From contig JAALGZ010000076.1 of NCBI GenBank assembly GCA_015227615.1, positions 38,486-102,485 of the forward strand: 64,000 bases of DNA. The letters run 5' to 3'. The notes under the pieces were generated by a model that saw nothing but the letters and a program-made list of their open reading frames with translations, made no database searches and was not told the origin of the DNA. Below, one piece after another: positions 9,926-21,700 of this stretch (position 1 is the stretch's first letter; each line of letters opens with the position of its first letter). The DNA comes from Labyrinthula sp. Ha (taxonomy: Eukaryota > Sar > Bigyra > Labyrinthulida > Labyrinthulaceae). The translations under genes were made by a program, and so were the position numbers.

Positions 9926-11022
9926 TGGCTTTGTTGCATCAATAGCATTTTTGCTATATTGCCCCTTACCCCAAAATATTGGTTTAAGCGATACGCATAG
10001 ATTTACGTTTGCAAATTTCAAACATTTTGTTCAACAATTGAGACTTGATGGTCATTTCATTTTTCATATTATCTTTATTCCTTGATAGAAATTTACGACC
10101 AAAAGAATTCTTAAATCTGAAGAAAGTGATTTCTACAGATTCTGTTGTACCATATTCATTCTTATTCCTCCATGCGTGATGATCTTTGTTTTGTTGATAT
10201 GTAGCACTATGCTGACGTTCGGTTTTTGCCTTTTGAGCGGTCAGATTAATTGCTGGATGAATTGTTGGCTTAATGCCCTTTTTGCGTAACATCTTGTATA
10301 TATTTCCCCACCATACCCTGGATCATCAAGTAGTTCTTTGGTTTTGACATTTTTGGTCAGATCTTTAACCTGTGATCTATCATCTTTCTTATGATCAGTA
10401 GTGGAATTGACAACAATCTTATCATTGTCACCAACGGCTATATGCAACTTTTTCCATATTTTACGTATATAATGAAGACCATGTTTATTTTCTAACCACT
10501 CATTACCTGTTTAGGTTTGAATCCAAGTGGTATCAATAGATATGTGGTTAAATTCCTTATCTGAATCACCAAGTAAAGATCTAAGATCTAAACTCTTACC
10601 ACGTCTACTTAAAGTGGTGTAATCTGGATAAGTAATTTGTAAACCTGATATCTCAAAAATCCAATTAATGAATCCTTGGCGTTACCTTAGCTTGAGTTTA
10701 AACAAATATCTAATTTGCAAACAAACAAGAATAGCTTGATCACAATATTTTCTTTGACCTCCACGTTTTTTACCGTTGTTATTTTGTTCATGCCAATTCT
10801 CTCCTAAATTTTTTGAGACTACAAAATCTACACAACCTTTCTTACGCAAAATATTATTTTATTCAGGCCAATTGATGATTTTAAATTTAGAGTGTTTTCT
10901 GGAATTACTAAATGGTTTTTTCTTTGGAGTGTGTATGTGTTATCTGAGCCAAATGGATATGCCAGCAGCATACGAACTTACATGATTTTTTGCATAGCTC
11001 AAATATTCATGCAACAAAGCCA
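9926..11022 (-). mobile_element. IS5/IS903-like insertion sequence relic, copy 1
   Basis: Bounded by 14-bp inverted ends TGGCTTTGTTGCAT (9926-9939) and ATGCAACAAAGCCA (11009-11022), close to the GGCTTTGTTG ends of the IS903 group. On the minus strand it reads a DDE transposase: KKRGGQRKYCDQAI, YPDYTTLSRRGKSLDLR, FNHISID (first Asp), KKLHIAVGD, then NSTTDHKKDDRSQVKDL, LLDDPGYGGE (second Asp region) and ESVEITFFRFKNSFGRKF (Glu region), ending at 9984. Several stops break it, for example after KLKLR near 10685, and all copies share that lesion. No clear target duplication is seen at the edges. Bacterial affinity is clear from motifs; which bacterium cannot be told here. Confidence 0.83.
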
Positions 11023-11679
11023 CAAATTATTATACTAAAGTCTGTATATTGCTTGGGAGCACTATTTGGGACAAAAAGAACTGTAAAAGGTTCTAATCAG
11101 TTATTTGTCGTCATTTCCTCATTGATTTCTTGTTCATCTTGAGAATAAATATATATTGTTTTCTAGTGTGAACAGGTTGCGTTGAACGCCTCAGCCCGCT
11201 CTGTATATGCGACAGTATTGAATTTTTCGTTTTATCACAGGATGGCATTACCCTCGTAAACCAAACAGATGCATCACTGTGTTGGAAGAAACGTGGAAAC
11301 CTAAGGCGCATTTCCAGTAAGTTCCGATAATTTTCGTTAAATTCCGGTAATGAATGTTACGCACACAACCGGAACCGGGTTTTTATACGCTGGCGTATAA
11401 GATATCTTTTTCCGTTAGGGATTGTAGGGGGGTTTTAAGGCGATAGGAAAATGGCGTACCGGCAGTAATTTTTAGTGGAATTCAATAAAACTTAACGGAA
11501 GATTAATAGCAGAACTTCAATTCCCAATTCTCTGAGCCCAAAATTGGCGAAAACAATAAGCAAGAAATTACAAGTATAAAAACAGATATCCCTATCCTTC
11601 CCAAAGAGTAATTAGATCTCCAACAAACAAGCCAAAGCGAAACAAGCGACAGTTGGATCAATTACAAAGGTTCTACACC

Positions 11680-13644
11680 AGAAGAGATGTTTGAAGTTGC
11701 GAAGAACGTAAGTGCTAACCGATTTAGACTTAGGAAATAGTCCTCCCACAGCTTTTCTGAAGATGAAACTAAAAGAATCTTTAGATTTAGTAAAAAAATG
11801 ATGCGTAGATGTAAAATAAAATGTACGTCCTCTAAAAATTGTACTTTTGAGTTAAACGTTAAGTTTGATCTCAAATTAGGAAAATACATTTTCCAAGTAA
11901 AATGCTTAGAACACACAGGACATGAAGTACAAGTAAAAAAAATGAAAGAAAATTTCAATCAGATTTAAAACCAGAAGAAGTAAGAATGTTAAAGTACCTT
12001 GGAGTTGCTGACACTCCCTTAAGTTCAGTGGAAGTGGCACTTCATCGGGAATTTCCAGGGATTTACTTTGAAAAAACTTTAATTTTGCGTCAATTAAAGA
12101 AGGCTAGAGAAGAAGGAAGAGATTCAGAAGATACTAATATTCAAATTTTAATTAAAACAGGTAAAAGATGTCTAAGTAATGGAGGAAACTTTGAACTTTA
12201 CTACTCAAATGACACAGAAGGTAGACCTAGGCTAAAAGGTTTAACATTTCAAGAACAACTACAAGTAAAATTAAAAAATATTTATTCGGGGTCAATACAA
12301 ATTGACACCACCCATGGTTTGTCACGCTATATTTTTGTAGCAATGTTTCCCGTGGGAGTTGATTGCTTCATGAAAACTGTTAATTTCGGTTGTACATTAA
12401 TGCAAACCGAAAACCATGAGCAAGTCATCAGAGGATTGAAAGATCTTGGTCTTGAACACACAGAAGTTATGATGAGCGATGGTTCCTTGGCCTTAGCAAA
12501 AGCAGCAAAACTTCTTGGAGCTGAACATGTGAGATGTGTTAAACATTTTGCTGCATCTTTTTCTTCTGGAGCAAAGGGATTAAGAGGTCCGTATGTAAGT
12601 GACTTCCTTGATCGTGTCAACCAGGCTGTGAGGGAGGATTTTCATACAAATGAAAAACTGGATGCCCATCTTCAGAAGCTAAACTTTGATTTTCAAGAAC
12701 CCGAACAGCAACAATTCCTAAAAAATATTAAAGTACAGAAAGAAACCATGCGTTGGACCTATGTAAAAGAAAAGTAACATTTGGTCATCTTTCTACTCAA
12801 CGTGTTGAAGGGTTTCATGCTAAATTTAAAGGTAGTGGTCAACTTTCATCTAAACAAAAAGTTGGACAATTGATTAACTAATCAGTTTCCATAAAAAACG
12901 AGTTGTTGATTATACAATTCTACTTTGAAAAAGTTGAAAAAACTAATTTCCAAAGGAGAAGATATTTCTGAGGAAGTTGATAAGATGTTGACCAGAGAAA
13001 TTAAGAAAGTGACTGGATGCTTCATTGTTGCTGATAATGGAGACAGGACCTATATTGTCTCAGAAACAGAGAATGATGTTTCTAGATTATATAATGTTGA
13101 AGTGAGAGATATCAATGGCTGGGTTCATCCTGAATGCACTTCCTCTACATGGACTAAATTGAAACAACCTTGTCGTCACTATGCTAGAATCTGTGTCAGA
13201 TTAAAAAGAAATTATATTGACAAAGTAAATCTATTGCCTAGATGGCGTTTTCAAGAATATCCTCTTCATGAAGTTGCACTAAAGGAACTTGGACGATCAA
13301 CAACCTCTGAAGAAGGAGTTTTAAATTTCAATGTGAAAGTTCCTGGCTTTAAAGATTTGAAAGTTCCAAAGAAACCTGGTGTAAGATTTTCCATGCTCAA
13401 GACAGCATGCAGGGACTTATGTGAAGAATTTCAACATATTACAGATGAGGGTTGGCGAAAAGCATATGCAACTGTCATAAAAATGACAGAAGTATTGAAA
13501 CAAAATGCATATGGTGACTTTTCCGATGTGGATATATCACTCTCTCAACATTCGGGATCAACAATCTTATCACCGAGAAAGAGGAAGATGCGAAGAAAAA
13601 ACAGTATAGTTACAAGTCAAAGTCGCTTGAACTTTAACACTTGA
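11680..13644 (+). pseudogene. MULE transposase 1 (frameshifted)
   Basis: Three consecutive pieces. 11680-11985 reads an N-terminal DNA-binding segment of FLYWCH/WRKY-like type (MMRRCKIKCTSSKNC, then CLEHTGHEV). 11986-12777 reads the catalytic part: IQIDTTHGLSRYIFVAMFPV with the first Asp, MMSDGSLALAKAAKLLGAEH with the second, and RCVKHFAASF. 12925-13644 reads VHPECTSSTWTKLKQPCRH, a SWIM-type C-H zinc motif seen at the end of many MULE transposases, plus a basic tail. Frame slips near 11965 and between 12777 and 12925 separate them. MULE transposases cut and paste their elements. Two more relatives are at 22982 and 51925 on the minus strand. Confidence 0.78.
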
Positions 13645-13836
13645 GTAGGTTTTCCTATATAGTACTCACCTACAACTTTTTCTTCTAGCAACTCCGTTTT
13701 CTCGTGCGAAGTTTCCTACATAGTACTCACTTCACAACAACCTCGATCAACATCTTCATTGTAATTAAGTAGAAACCCTTCAAACACGTCTTCGTAAAAC
13801 CAAATAGAGTATATTGAATTGAAAACCATGTACCTC

Positions 13837-13932
13837 ATGATCAACCACGGAATTATTTTATACATCGTGGGATAGTAAATGTGTGTAAGAACTGCTAGAT
13901 GATCAACCACGGAATTATTTTATGCATCGTGG
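13837..13932 (+). repeat. Two 34-bp repeats with inverted ends
   Basis: Two copies at 13837-13870 and 13899-13932, 62 bp apart, differing at one base (TATACATCG versus TATGCATCG). Each runs from CCACGG to CGTGG, so each can form a short hairpin. A second pair, TTTCCTAYATAGTACTCAC, lies at 13651 and 13712, 61 bp apart. Inside MULE 1, downstream of its transposase. Confidence 0.7.
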
Positions 13933-14157
13933 CTTAGCTTCTATATATATCTTAAAGGCCGTTCAATAGATCAGTTTTGAAACTTTTCATCCAACGGCCC
14001 TATAAAATAAGAAAATTCTGATCCCTGTGCCAACCCTCAATACATCTTTCTTCTTGAAACCTGAAAGAATTTAGAAGAAAAAACCTCTACATAAACCCCA
14101 AGCAAGGGTTCTGGATCTGGTTAGTTCATAGTTGATTCCTGAACCATAGACATATCT

Positions 14158-14550
14158 GGTTCATATATATATAAAGAATGTATTGTTTTCTTGTTCACTT
14201 CTTTGATCCTTGGTCTTGTTCAGCTGTAACTTTTGTATTTTTAAATCTGGTTCTTAAAACTTCTAATTCTTCGAAAAAGGTTTCAATCTCCATATCTCTG
14301 TTTCCAACTTGGACTATATATATATGGTTCATATAAATAAAGAATTTATTGTTTTCTTCTTCACGTAGTCAATCCTTCGGGTTCTTCTGCTTTAACTGTT
14401 TTCTCTGTAAATCCATATGTCGAAAGTTCTAAATCTTCAAAATTGGTTTGAATTTCCATTTCAATGTCTTCAGCTTGATCTATGTGTGTAACTGGTTCAT
14501 TTAAATAAAGTTTTTTTGTTTTCTTCTTCACCTGATCAATCCTTGAGCTT
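14158..14550. repeat. 168-bp tandem repeat (about 2.3 units)
   Basis: GGTTCAT followed by ATAAAG and a TTGTTTTCTTsTTCAC block recurs at 14158, 14326 and 14494, exactly 168 bp apart. The units have diverged by substitutions but kept length. On the minus strand parts read as related peptides (MEIETFFEELEVL and MEIQTNFEDLEL). Confidence 0.75.
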
Positions 14551-14669
14551 CATTGGATATTTATTATCCATTTGCAATTTTAATTGTAATTGTTGGTTTT
14601 TTGATTTTTTATTTTGGGCAATTGTGGTATTGGTAGAATTGGAAGAGTGGCGTATTATACGCCAGCGTA

Positions 14670-16802
14670 GATAAATATTATTCTAACTGCTTAATAAGAA
14701 ATATTTTATTCCGCAACTATATTGCTGAAAAAACTATGATTTAAGCCCTTGATTTATTTCCAGAATATTATATTTAGTACAAGTGCTTTCTTTGAGTATT
14801 TTAAACAATGATTCTAAAATCCCGGACAAAGTTTTTGCCACAGATGTTGAGGCTGAAGGACAAAGTAGGATGCCTATCTATCAACGGAGAAACAGTTGCA
14901 AAGTAAGAAGAAGTGATGAAACTTTTTGTTCAATCTAATTCAAAAAAATTTACGAGTTGTATGTTCATGCTCTGAACTTAATGGACAGAATAAAATTCAT
15001 TTTTGCCAACAGAGGATTCTTGAGAGTAATGTAGTTCTTGAAGTTTTTGTAGACGCAAAGACATAAAGATATTTTAATAATCTTATATTTGGTAAGATTT
15101 GTTGAACTATATTTGGAAAAGTTGATCTATTTAAGCATTTGTATGAAAAGCTCCCGCATCATCTTATTTTGTAGGTGAACTCTACTGTCTTAATGAACGC
15201 TCAATTGATGCAGATCATAAACGCAAAAGCGCACAAAGACTCAGGAAACGTTATGTATTCGTTTTCTTGGTTTCTCCAGAGGGATATTTTTCCAGTTAAA
15301 CAATAAGAACAATATAAAACTATGTTTTCTTTTGCAATTGAGTTCAGGCATACATTAATTATGAGTCTTGGTTAGGAGCAGTGAGATGAAGATTAGGAAT
15401 AGTACTTTAGGTATGTCTTCATCCTTTGTTTAGACTTCATAAACATCTTTCTATATTCTTTTTGTGATGAATATGTTATGTTTGCTCCCATCAAGCTTTA
15501 GCAACCCAATTGATTTCACGTGCTTCTTCAGCTACAGAGGTTCAGGTTGACAACAGCTAAATAAAAAAAGTAAATACTTGAAATTTTCAACCCTTCAAAT
15601 TTCTGCCAGTATTTAAACCTCGCGTGGGTGTGTTCTGTTGTTTTTGTTCTAAAAACGGTCCTGGTTTTGGGGAATTCTTGGTTCGGGAAAATTTCTTCGG
15701 CGAGAAGAGCGAGACACCTCAAGGTTTATTGTCTCTCTCGTTTCTAGTATCGTTTTGACAAAAATGACTTGGTATCTTCTCTATAAGCTCTCGTTTCCCG
15801 GAATATCTTACAAATTCCTCATTTCTCGATACTCAACTATGGACCCTGTTTTCGACATTTGATTTTGATTGGAAAGAGTAATAGAGAGTAATGCCACATC
15901 GTGATAATAAAGAAAAATGTACACTTCTGCTGAAAAGGGTATAGCAGGGAAATGATTTCAATTACAGTGAGAAGGATGAGAATTTTTCAAAGCATTTCAT
16001 ATATAGTTTAGTTTACGTTAAGAATCTACATATATATGCACAATACTCGGTGAAACGAGGCTATCTCTCCGAAAACAAAAAAAAACGAGTCTCTTTGCCA
16101 GAACAAAATATTAATTCTGCTTCAAATTATTACGAAAGAAACCTTTATTTATTGCATTTACTAAGGAGCTAATAAGTCTTACAGAACCATCATCTCTCCG
16201 GTTGATTGTGCTTCCTTGTCGTTCTGTAAAGCAAAGTATAAGACCTAGCCGCATGCAATAATTCGACCTGGATCTTGAAAAACAAATTCTTTTGATGGCT
16301 AACAAACTCATCTTTTCTGGTCTGTACAGGTTCTTTTAATCCTTTTTATTATCCACTAACCATGGAAGGGCTTTGGCGCCCATTACCCTGTGTATGGTAA
16401 TAATTTCCTAGTCATTGACACTGGGCCAAAGACATATGTCAGTTAAATCATCTTTTCTTACTCTGTATTATCACTAATGGATAGAGTGCTTCAAAATTTT
16501 GAATAAGCTTTTCATATCAAAAAGGTTTTTATTGGTTTACCCGGGGTAAAGTATTCAAAAACCCAGGATTGTTAGTACAAAGGGGATAAACTTATTCTAA
16601 AGAATGTTTATTGTGGCTATTTTTCTCACTTATTCCAAGTTCAAAGTGATATTCTTGCTTTTGAAACTTAAAAATCTTAATCCTAAATTAATAAAACGTA
16701 TTTAGTAGCATTCTAAATTTGAATAATAATTTTCTGTTATTTCAGAAATATTTAGTACATTCTTGGCAGAATCTACTTTTCAATTCACATTATTTAATGT
16801 GA
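14670..16802. other. Gene-free stretch
   Basis: AT-rich sequence with only short frames lacking recognisable motifs. I see no transposase, reverse transcriptase or repeat shared with the rest of the window. Confidence 0.6.
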
Positions 16803-16893
16803 GAATACATTCTTGAAGTACTCAAACATGCAGTAAGAGCCCAAAATATATACCAACTGAAACACATCAAAAAAGAAGATATAGAGACGAACT

Positions 16894-17145
16894 ATGCAAG
16901 CAACTGGTAAGCAATCTACAAAAAAAGTAAGCGCTTCACAGTTAGAAGCAGAAGAAGTTGAAGTAGAAAAAAGATTGAAGTTGAAGAAGAATCAGAGAAG
17001 ATCGAGGAAAGCATTCTACAGTGGAATTGAGATCAAAGGAAATTTAAATTCAGAAAGAAACAGCAGCAAGTTGAAAGTTCTAAAATTTCTCAAAAAAATG
17101 CCTACGTATGTTTTAGAAGGATTTGATAAAGTTAACATTGTATAA
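16894..17145 (+). CDS. Small 83-aa protein frame of hAT-related element, copy 1
   Basis: Open frame MQATGKQST...FDKVNIV with no recognised domain; lysine- and glutamate-rich, probably helical (LEAEEVEVEKRLKLKK), with a conserved core RKAFYSGIEIKGNLNSE. The frame at 59778-60029 has the same length, the same start and end residues and 63 of 83 identical residues by my count, and the 90-base leaders upstream are almost the same, including a two-codon upstream frame (ATG CAR TAA). This copy remains open although the neighbouring transposase is degraded. It could be an accessory protein of the hAT family, a first exon, or a recruited host gene; no function is proposed. Confidence 0.55.
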   Translation: MQATGKQSTKKVSASQLEAEEVEVEKRLKLKKNQRRSRKAFYSGIEIKGNLNSERNSSKLKVLKFLKKMPTYVLEGFDKVNIV

Positions 17146-18008
17146 ACTTTAACTAAATAAGAATTGGTTCTCGTATTTTCTATCTTCATATGTACTCATA
17201 TTTATTGTCGTTTTATATGTGTCCCTGTTATGGCAGAGAAACAACCTTCTTTTATGCTAAAAGTGGAGTTACCGTTAGGAGACCTATATTCTTAGAGAAA
17301 CTTCTTACTAGAACAACCAAACTACTATTCATCAAATTATTGAAATCCTATATACCTTCATTTCTACCATTCTTTTTTCTATTGTTAGAGTTGTTGACTT
17401 TCTTCCTACTAAATAGGTCTGGTCCCTGGGTGAATCACAACTACGTGTAATATTTAACACCTCTCTGGACTGCATACGGTAAAGTATGTGCAAAGTTTTG
17501 GCTATTTCATTAAGTAGCACTAAAAAAAGCAAAATCCAACCAGAAAAAGAGATCGTCTAAAAATTGGAAAGGACAACAGTCACTTTTTCTTTTTTTATAG
17601 GATAAAGATAATCGCAAAGCAACAGTTAACTGGCCGGAATAGTTAAAGACGATATAGATAAAAATATATAAGTATTTAAAAGAGTTGTTTTTGTTTTACA
17701 GTCAAAACAAGAATAAATACAAAATCAAAACAAGAATTTCTCAAATCAACGGAAAATTAAGTAAAGAACGAGAAAAAGAAATAAATTCAGCTTTGCACAG
17801 AATACAATAGAAGAAAAAGAAGTTTTAGACCCAGTTGAAGATTTTTCAAATTGAATGAAGTGTATTAACCTTGTTGATAATGATAATTTTAACCTAAAAA
17901 TCCCATCAGCGTTGGATATAATGACAATCAAAAAAGAAAGATACAAATAGAGAAGATTAAGCCGCAGAAAGCAGCGGGAAAACCAGAAATGATTTCTATA
18001 AATCTTTT

Positions 18009-18150
18009 AAGAAGCATCCAACGGATCAGCAAAAAAGAATCTGTAGAATTTGTAGCCGCGAGGTTTCTTATAAAGACAGTACTACCTCCACGATTTATCA
18101 TATTCAAAACAGCTGTATTCGAGAACGAAAGGAATATAAGTAAGCATTAC
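18009..18150 (+). pseudogene. BED zinc-finger remnant of hAT transposase
   Basis: Reads KHPTDQQKRICRICSREVSY and then SCIRERKEYK after TIYHIQN: two Cys two residues apart, then a His and a Cys, the BED finger that binds hAT ends. Compare NECGVSVNYTNKNTTAMLNH in the element at 60.7 kb. Downstream hAT core sequence is frame-broken. Confidence 0.6.
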
Positions 18151-18722
18151 AAGGTTCTTTTTTAAAATTACGGGCTCACAAAAGCTAGGTAATGCTGTAT
18201 ATTCTAACGATCAAAGAACGAAAGTGAAGAGCTATCTTTTTCTGCTCAAAAAGTTGATATGAATAAATATCAGCTACCATTGATCCATTATTTTAAAGAT
18301 GGCATTGTAGATACGTTCAGAGTTTCCTGCATAATTTTAAAGGATCTTCAACAAAAAAATTCAAGACAGCCTTTATTAAAGATCACGCAGTTTTATTTGA
18401 TGTTGTTGTTGTCGCCTCATTCAAGAAGCAGGCTGAAGATGGAAGCATTTGCCTAACTACTGATGGATGGTTGTTGAGAGAAGATCTGTTGTTGAATAAT
18501 ATTTTAACTTTTAAATAGTCTGGCTTGGTATCATATCGAAATAAAATACCAAGCTTACACTCAAACTACAAGCTACATATATATGCAAACAGCAAAAATA
18601 GTTACTGGTTTCTGTACTCTGTGTTAACTCCGCCTTCTTCCAACATTTTCATGTCTTGCATCCAAAACTCTCTTGTAACTAAATACCACTTTCTTTCAAC
18701 CCGTTTCATTAAAGAATCTGCC

Positions 18723-21700
18723 TTATTTTATCCCTCTGGATGTATTATATTTTCCACTTTTCATTTTCCAATATTTTTTACAGGAGAAGTATTCGATGTC
18801 CAATTGCTTTATATTGGAGAAGAATTCTTTTACGGACAACCTGTTTGCAGCTCTTTTGTAATTTGAGTACAAAATTACTTTGCTCAGCTTGATGTTCAAG
18901 AACTCTAAGTTAATCTTCATCCATTTTAGTCCTTTGATCATTAAACTACAGGCCAAAATTTCTGCTTCTGTTGAACTGGTGCTTACTAGTTTTTGCTTTT
19001 TTGTCTTGAATAATATTGCGTTCTTATTTATTTTTTTAATATAACCCGAGACACTATGTCTTTCAACGAGAGTCGCATAAGAGGCGTCAGAAAAGCCTCT
19101 ACTTCATATTTCTCGGCCGTTTTCGGGTATTTTAGCCCTAAAAATTTGGTATTTAGAAGGGATTTTATGTATTTTTTTGCAGCGTTTAAGTGAGAGACTA
19201 AAGGTTTTGAACTTTGGTATGCCAACATATTGGTCTGAAATGAAATATATGGTCTGCAAACTATGCTAATATAAGTCAGGGATCCAACCAGACTTTGATA
19301 TTTACGTTTAAGTTCCAACGGTTTACTTTCCATTTCTTGATCAATATATTGGTTGATTATGTGAGGTGTCTGTATAGAAAGGACTTCCTGTGGTTCAAAA
19401 CTTTCATCTATTGTTAAATATACCCTGTACCAGTTAAAAATATATATTTTTCATTCTGTTAGATCTCAAAGCCGACGTAATTATCAATATTCAAAGTATT
19501 CTTTACTTCATATTGTCGTTTTAGTTCGTTTAAGACCCAGTCAAGGTTATGTTGTTCTTTAGCTCCAAACAGAATATCAACATCATAGAATAAAGCTAAA
19601 ATATTTCTCTTTTCATGGTAGAAAAGAGTGCTTTCCTTTTAAGTTTACTCTAAAGTTGAGTTCTTCAAGTTTTTTTTTGTAATTTCGTTACACCAATAAA
19701 GTGAAGATTCTTTTAGGTCGTAAATGGCTTGAGAGCACTTCCAGATCTTGTCAGGAAACAACTTTCTTAACCTCATTGGTAAATAGTAGTAGTAGAATTT
19801 ATCTAATTTTGCGTTTAAAAATGTGTTTCCAATGTCAGTTGCTTAAAAACCATGTTTTTGCTAGCAATTGTGAACAGAAACATCCTAATTAGCTCTAAAC
19901 GAGCCATAGGAGAGTAAAACTTCAAATATTCTTCCTGTAAGTCGCCTCTTGCGACAAATCTACATTTAAAAACTTGTTTTTTTAGTTACATTGTCATGTT
20001 TTTTAGAAAAAAGTTCCATGATTGGAATGATTTTTCCCCAGAACCTTCAGCTTTTGGCATTAAAACCATCTTCCCAATGTCAATTAATTTAGTTAATTCT
20101 TTTTCGTAGGCTCTAAACCAATCTTCTGAAGATGGTTTAGAGTTAATTTGAAAATAATTTCTCTGAATTGAGTTGTCTTTTTTAACTGCTGCAGCAGCAA
20201 AGCCAATTAAGTTTGGTTGCTCAAAAAGAAAGTTTACATCTTCAAACAAAAACATTGTGCCACCATTGACCACGTCAGCGTAGGTTCAACGCAGAGGTGA
20301 TTTGATGACTTTAGTAGATCTTCTTAAAAACTGTTTTTTTTTCTGGCAATAAAGTATTTACAATATTGTTGTTATTATGTTCTTTATTATTATCTTTTTC
20401 AGAACCTGCAGTTTCAACCTCAGGTGAATTTTGTACTGAATTTTCAACCGAGTGTTCCGACTGGTTCTCAGTTTGATGTGATTCAGTACATGAAGAGTTC
20501 TCATTGGTTAAAGCTGGTGGCACAAAAATATTATTCGGTTCAATTGGTTCATATAAAGATTCGTCACTGAATTGTGACACCTTGAAGTTTCGAGATTTTA
20601 TTAATTCCCGTTTATGCTTGGTGAGAGTTAAAGCTTCTCCTGTCTTATGGTTGTAACCTAGAAAAAGTCCAAATTCACCTCTTTGTTCAACTTTGTTACT
20701 GAAATTTTTAAGGACAGCCACATCTGCACCGAGTATTACTAGTTTGTTAAATTCAGGTTTTCCTTTAAAGATTTTTTCGTAAGCGGAAATTAATCTTGTA
20801 CCTTCAGTGACACGGTTTGTAATTTATACAGAGTAATAAGCTGCAAAATCTGAATACAGTGAAACATCTAAATCTGTAGCATTGATAAACTTTCTGATTT
20901 TTTGTAAAATGATCTGGTTACTTCTTTCTGCTATACCATTGTGTTCAAGTACTCCCGGAGCAGAAACTGTAAATTCAATACCTTGATTGTTACAAAAATT
21001 GATTGAATGTTAATTGTATAACTCCGTACCTTGATCTGAATGTGTCTTTTCAATTCTAATACCATTTTTCATCTGAAACCATTTGAAAAAAATAATTATT
21101 TTGTAAACAATATCGCCTTTTTACGGTAACGGTAAATGAATCTGTACCTAGAATTAATCTCGGTTACTAAAAGAAATCACTAATTACCAGCTCTACTGGT
21201 AGTAAGTATTTCAACAAAGTCCATATCAGAAAATTCTCCGTCATTTCCGGGAAAAGCCACTTGGTTTTTCCTTTTAATAATAGCATGTTTAATATTGTTC
21301 AGCTCACACGTCTTACATTTAAAGCTCAAGAGTTGACTTGATGCATATTGATACCCGTAATATTGTAAAGTAATCTTGAAATTTTCGATACCTTGGTGCC
21401 CAAACAAGCTATGCAAATAGCTAAGTTTGTCCTCTTTGACAACTGTATTTGCAATTAATGGTCCGGAAACAGTTTTCTCAATATTGTCTGTATTACTTAT
21501 ATATTTTAGTAAGAATAAGTTTGCTATGTTCTTTTGAGAGATACATAGTAAATTATCATTTTTAAAAATAGAAATAGTATCTTTTTTTCTGTCATAGAAA
21601 GTCCTTTTGATAATAGACCTGCCATTGAAACTAAAAGACATTTAGTTTTCCAAATATGTAAACATCTTTTAAGATAATAGGGAATGTGTTGTCTAAGTTA

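Larger units (their letters stand above)
11386..14669 (+). mobile_element. MULE-type DNA transposon 1
   Basis: A perfect 15-bp terminal inverted repeat, TACGCTGGCGTATAA at 11386-11400 and its reverse complement at 14655-14669, encloses the transposase relic and a 168-bp tandem repeat. Similar palindrome-rich ends occur at 45734 and 46590. I do not see a 9-bp target duplication, so the outer edges are less certain than the internal assignment. Confidence 0.68.
16803..18471 (+). mobile_element. hAT-related relic, truncated by copia E
   Basis: The leader, small frame and following 600 bp are homologous to 59687-60560 of the complete hAT element. Near 18040-18145 a BED-type zinc finger is still legible (CRICSREVSYKD, then IYHIQNSC). 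The remainder is broken and ends where copia E starts at 18472. Confidence 0.6.
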
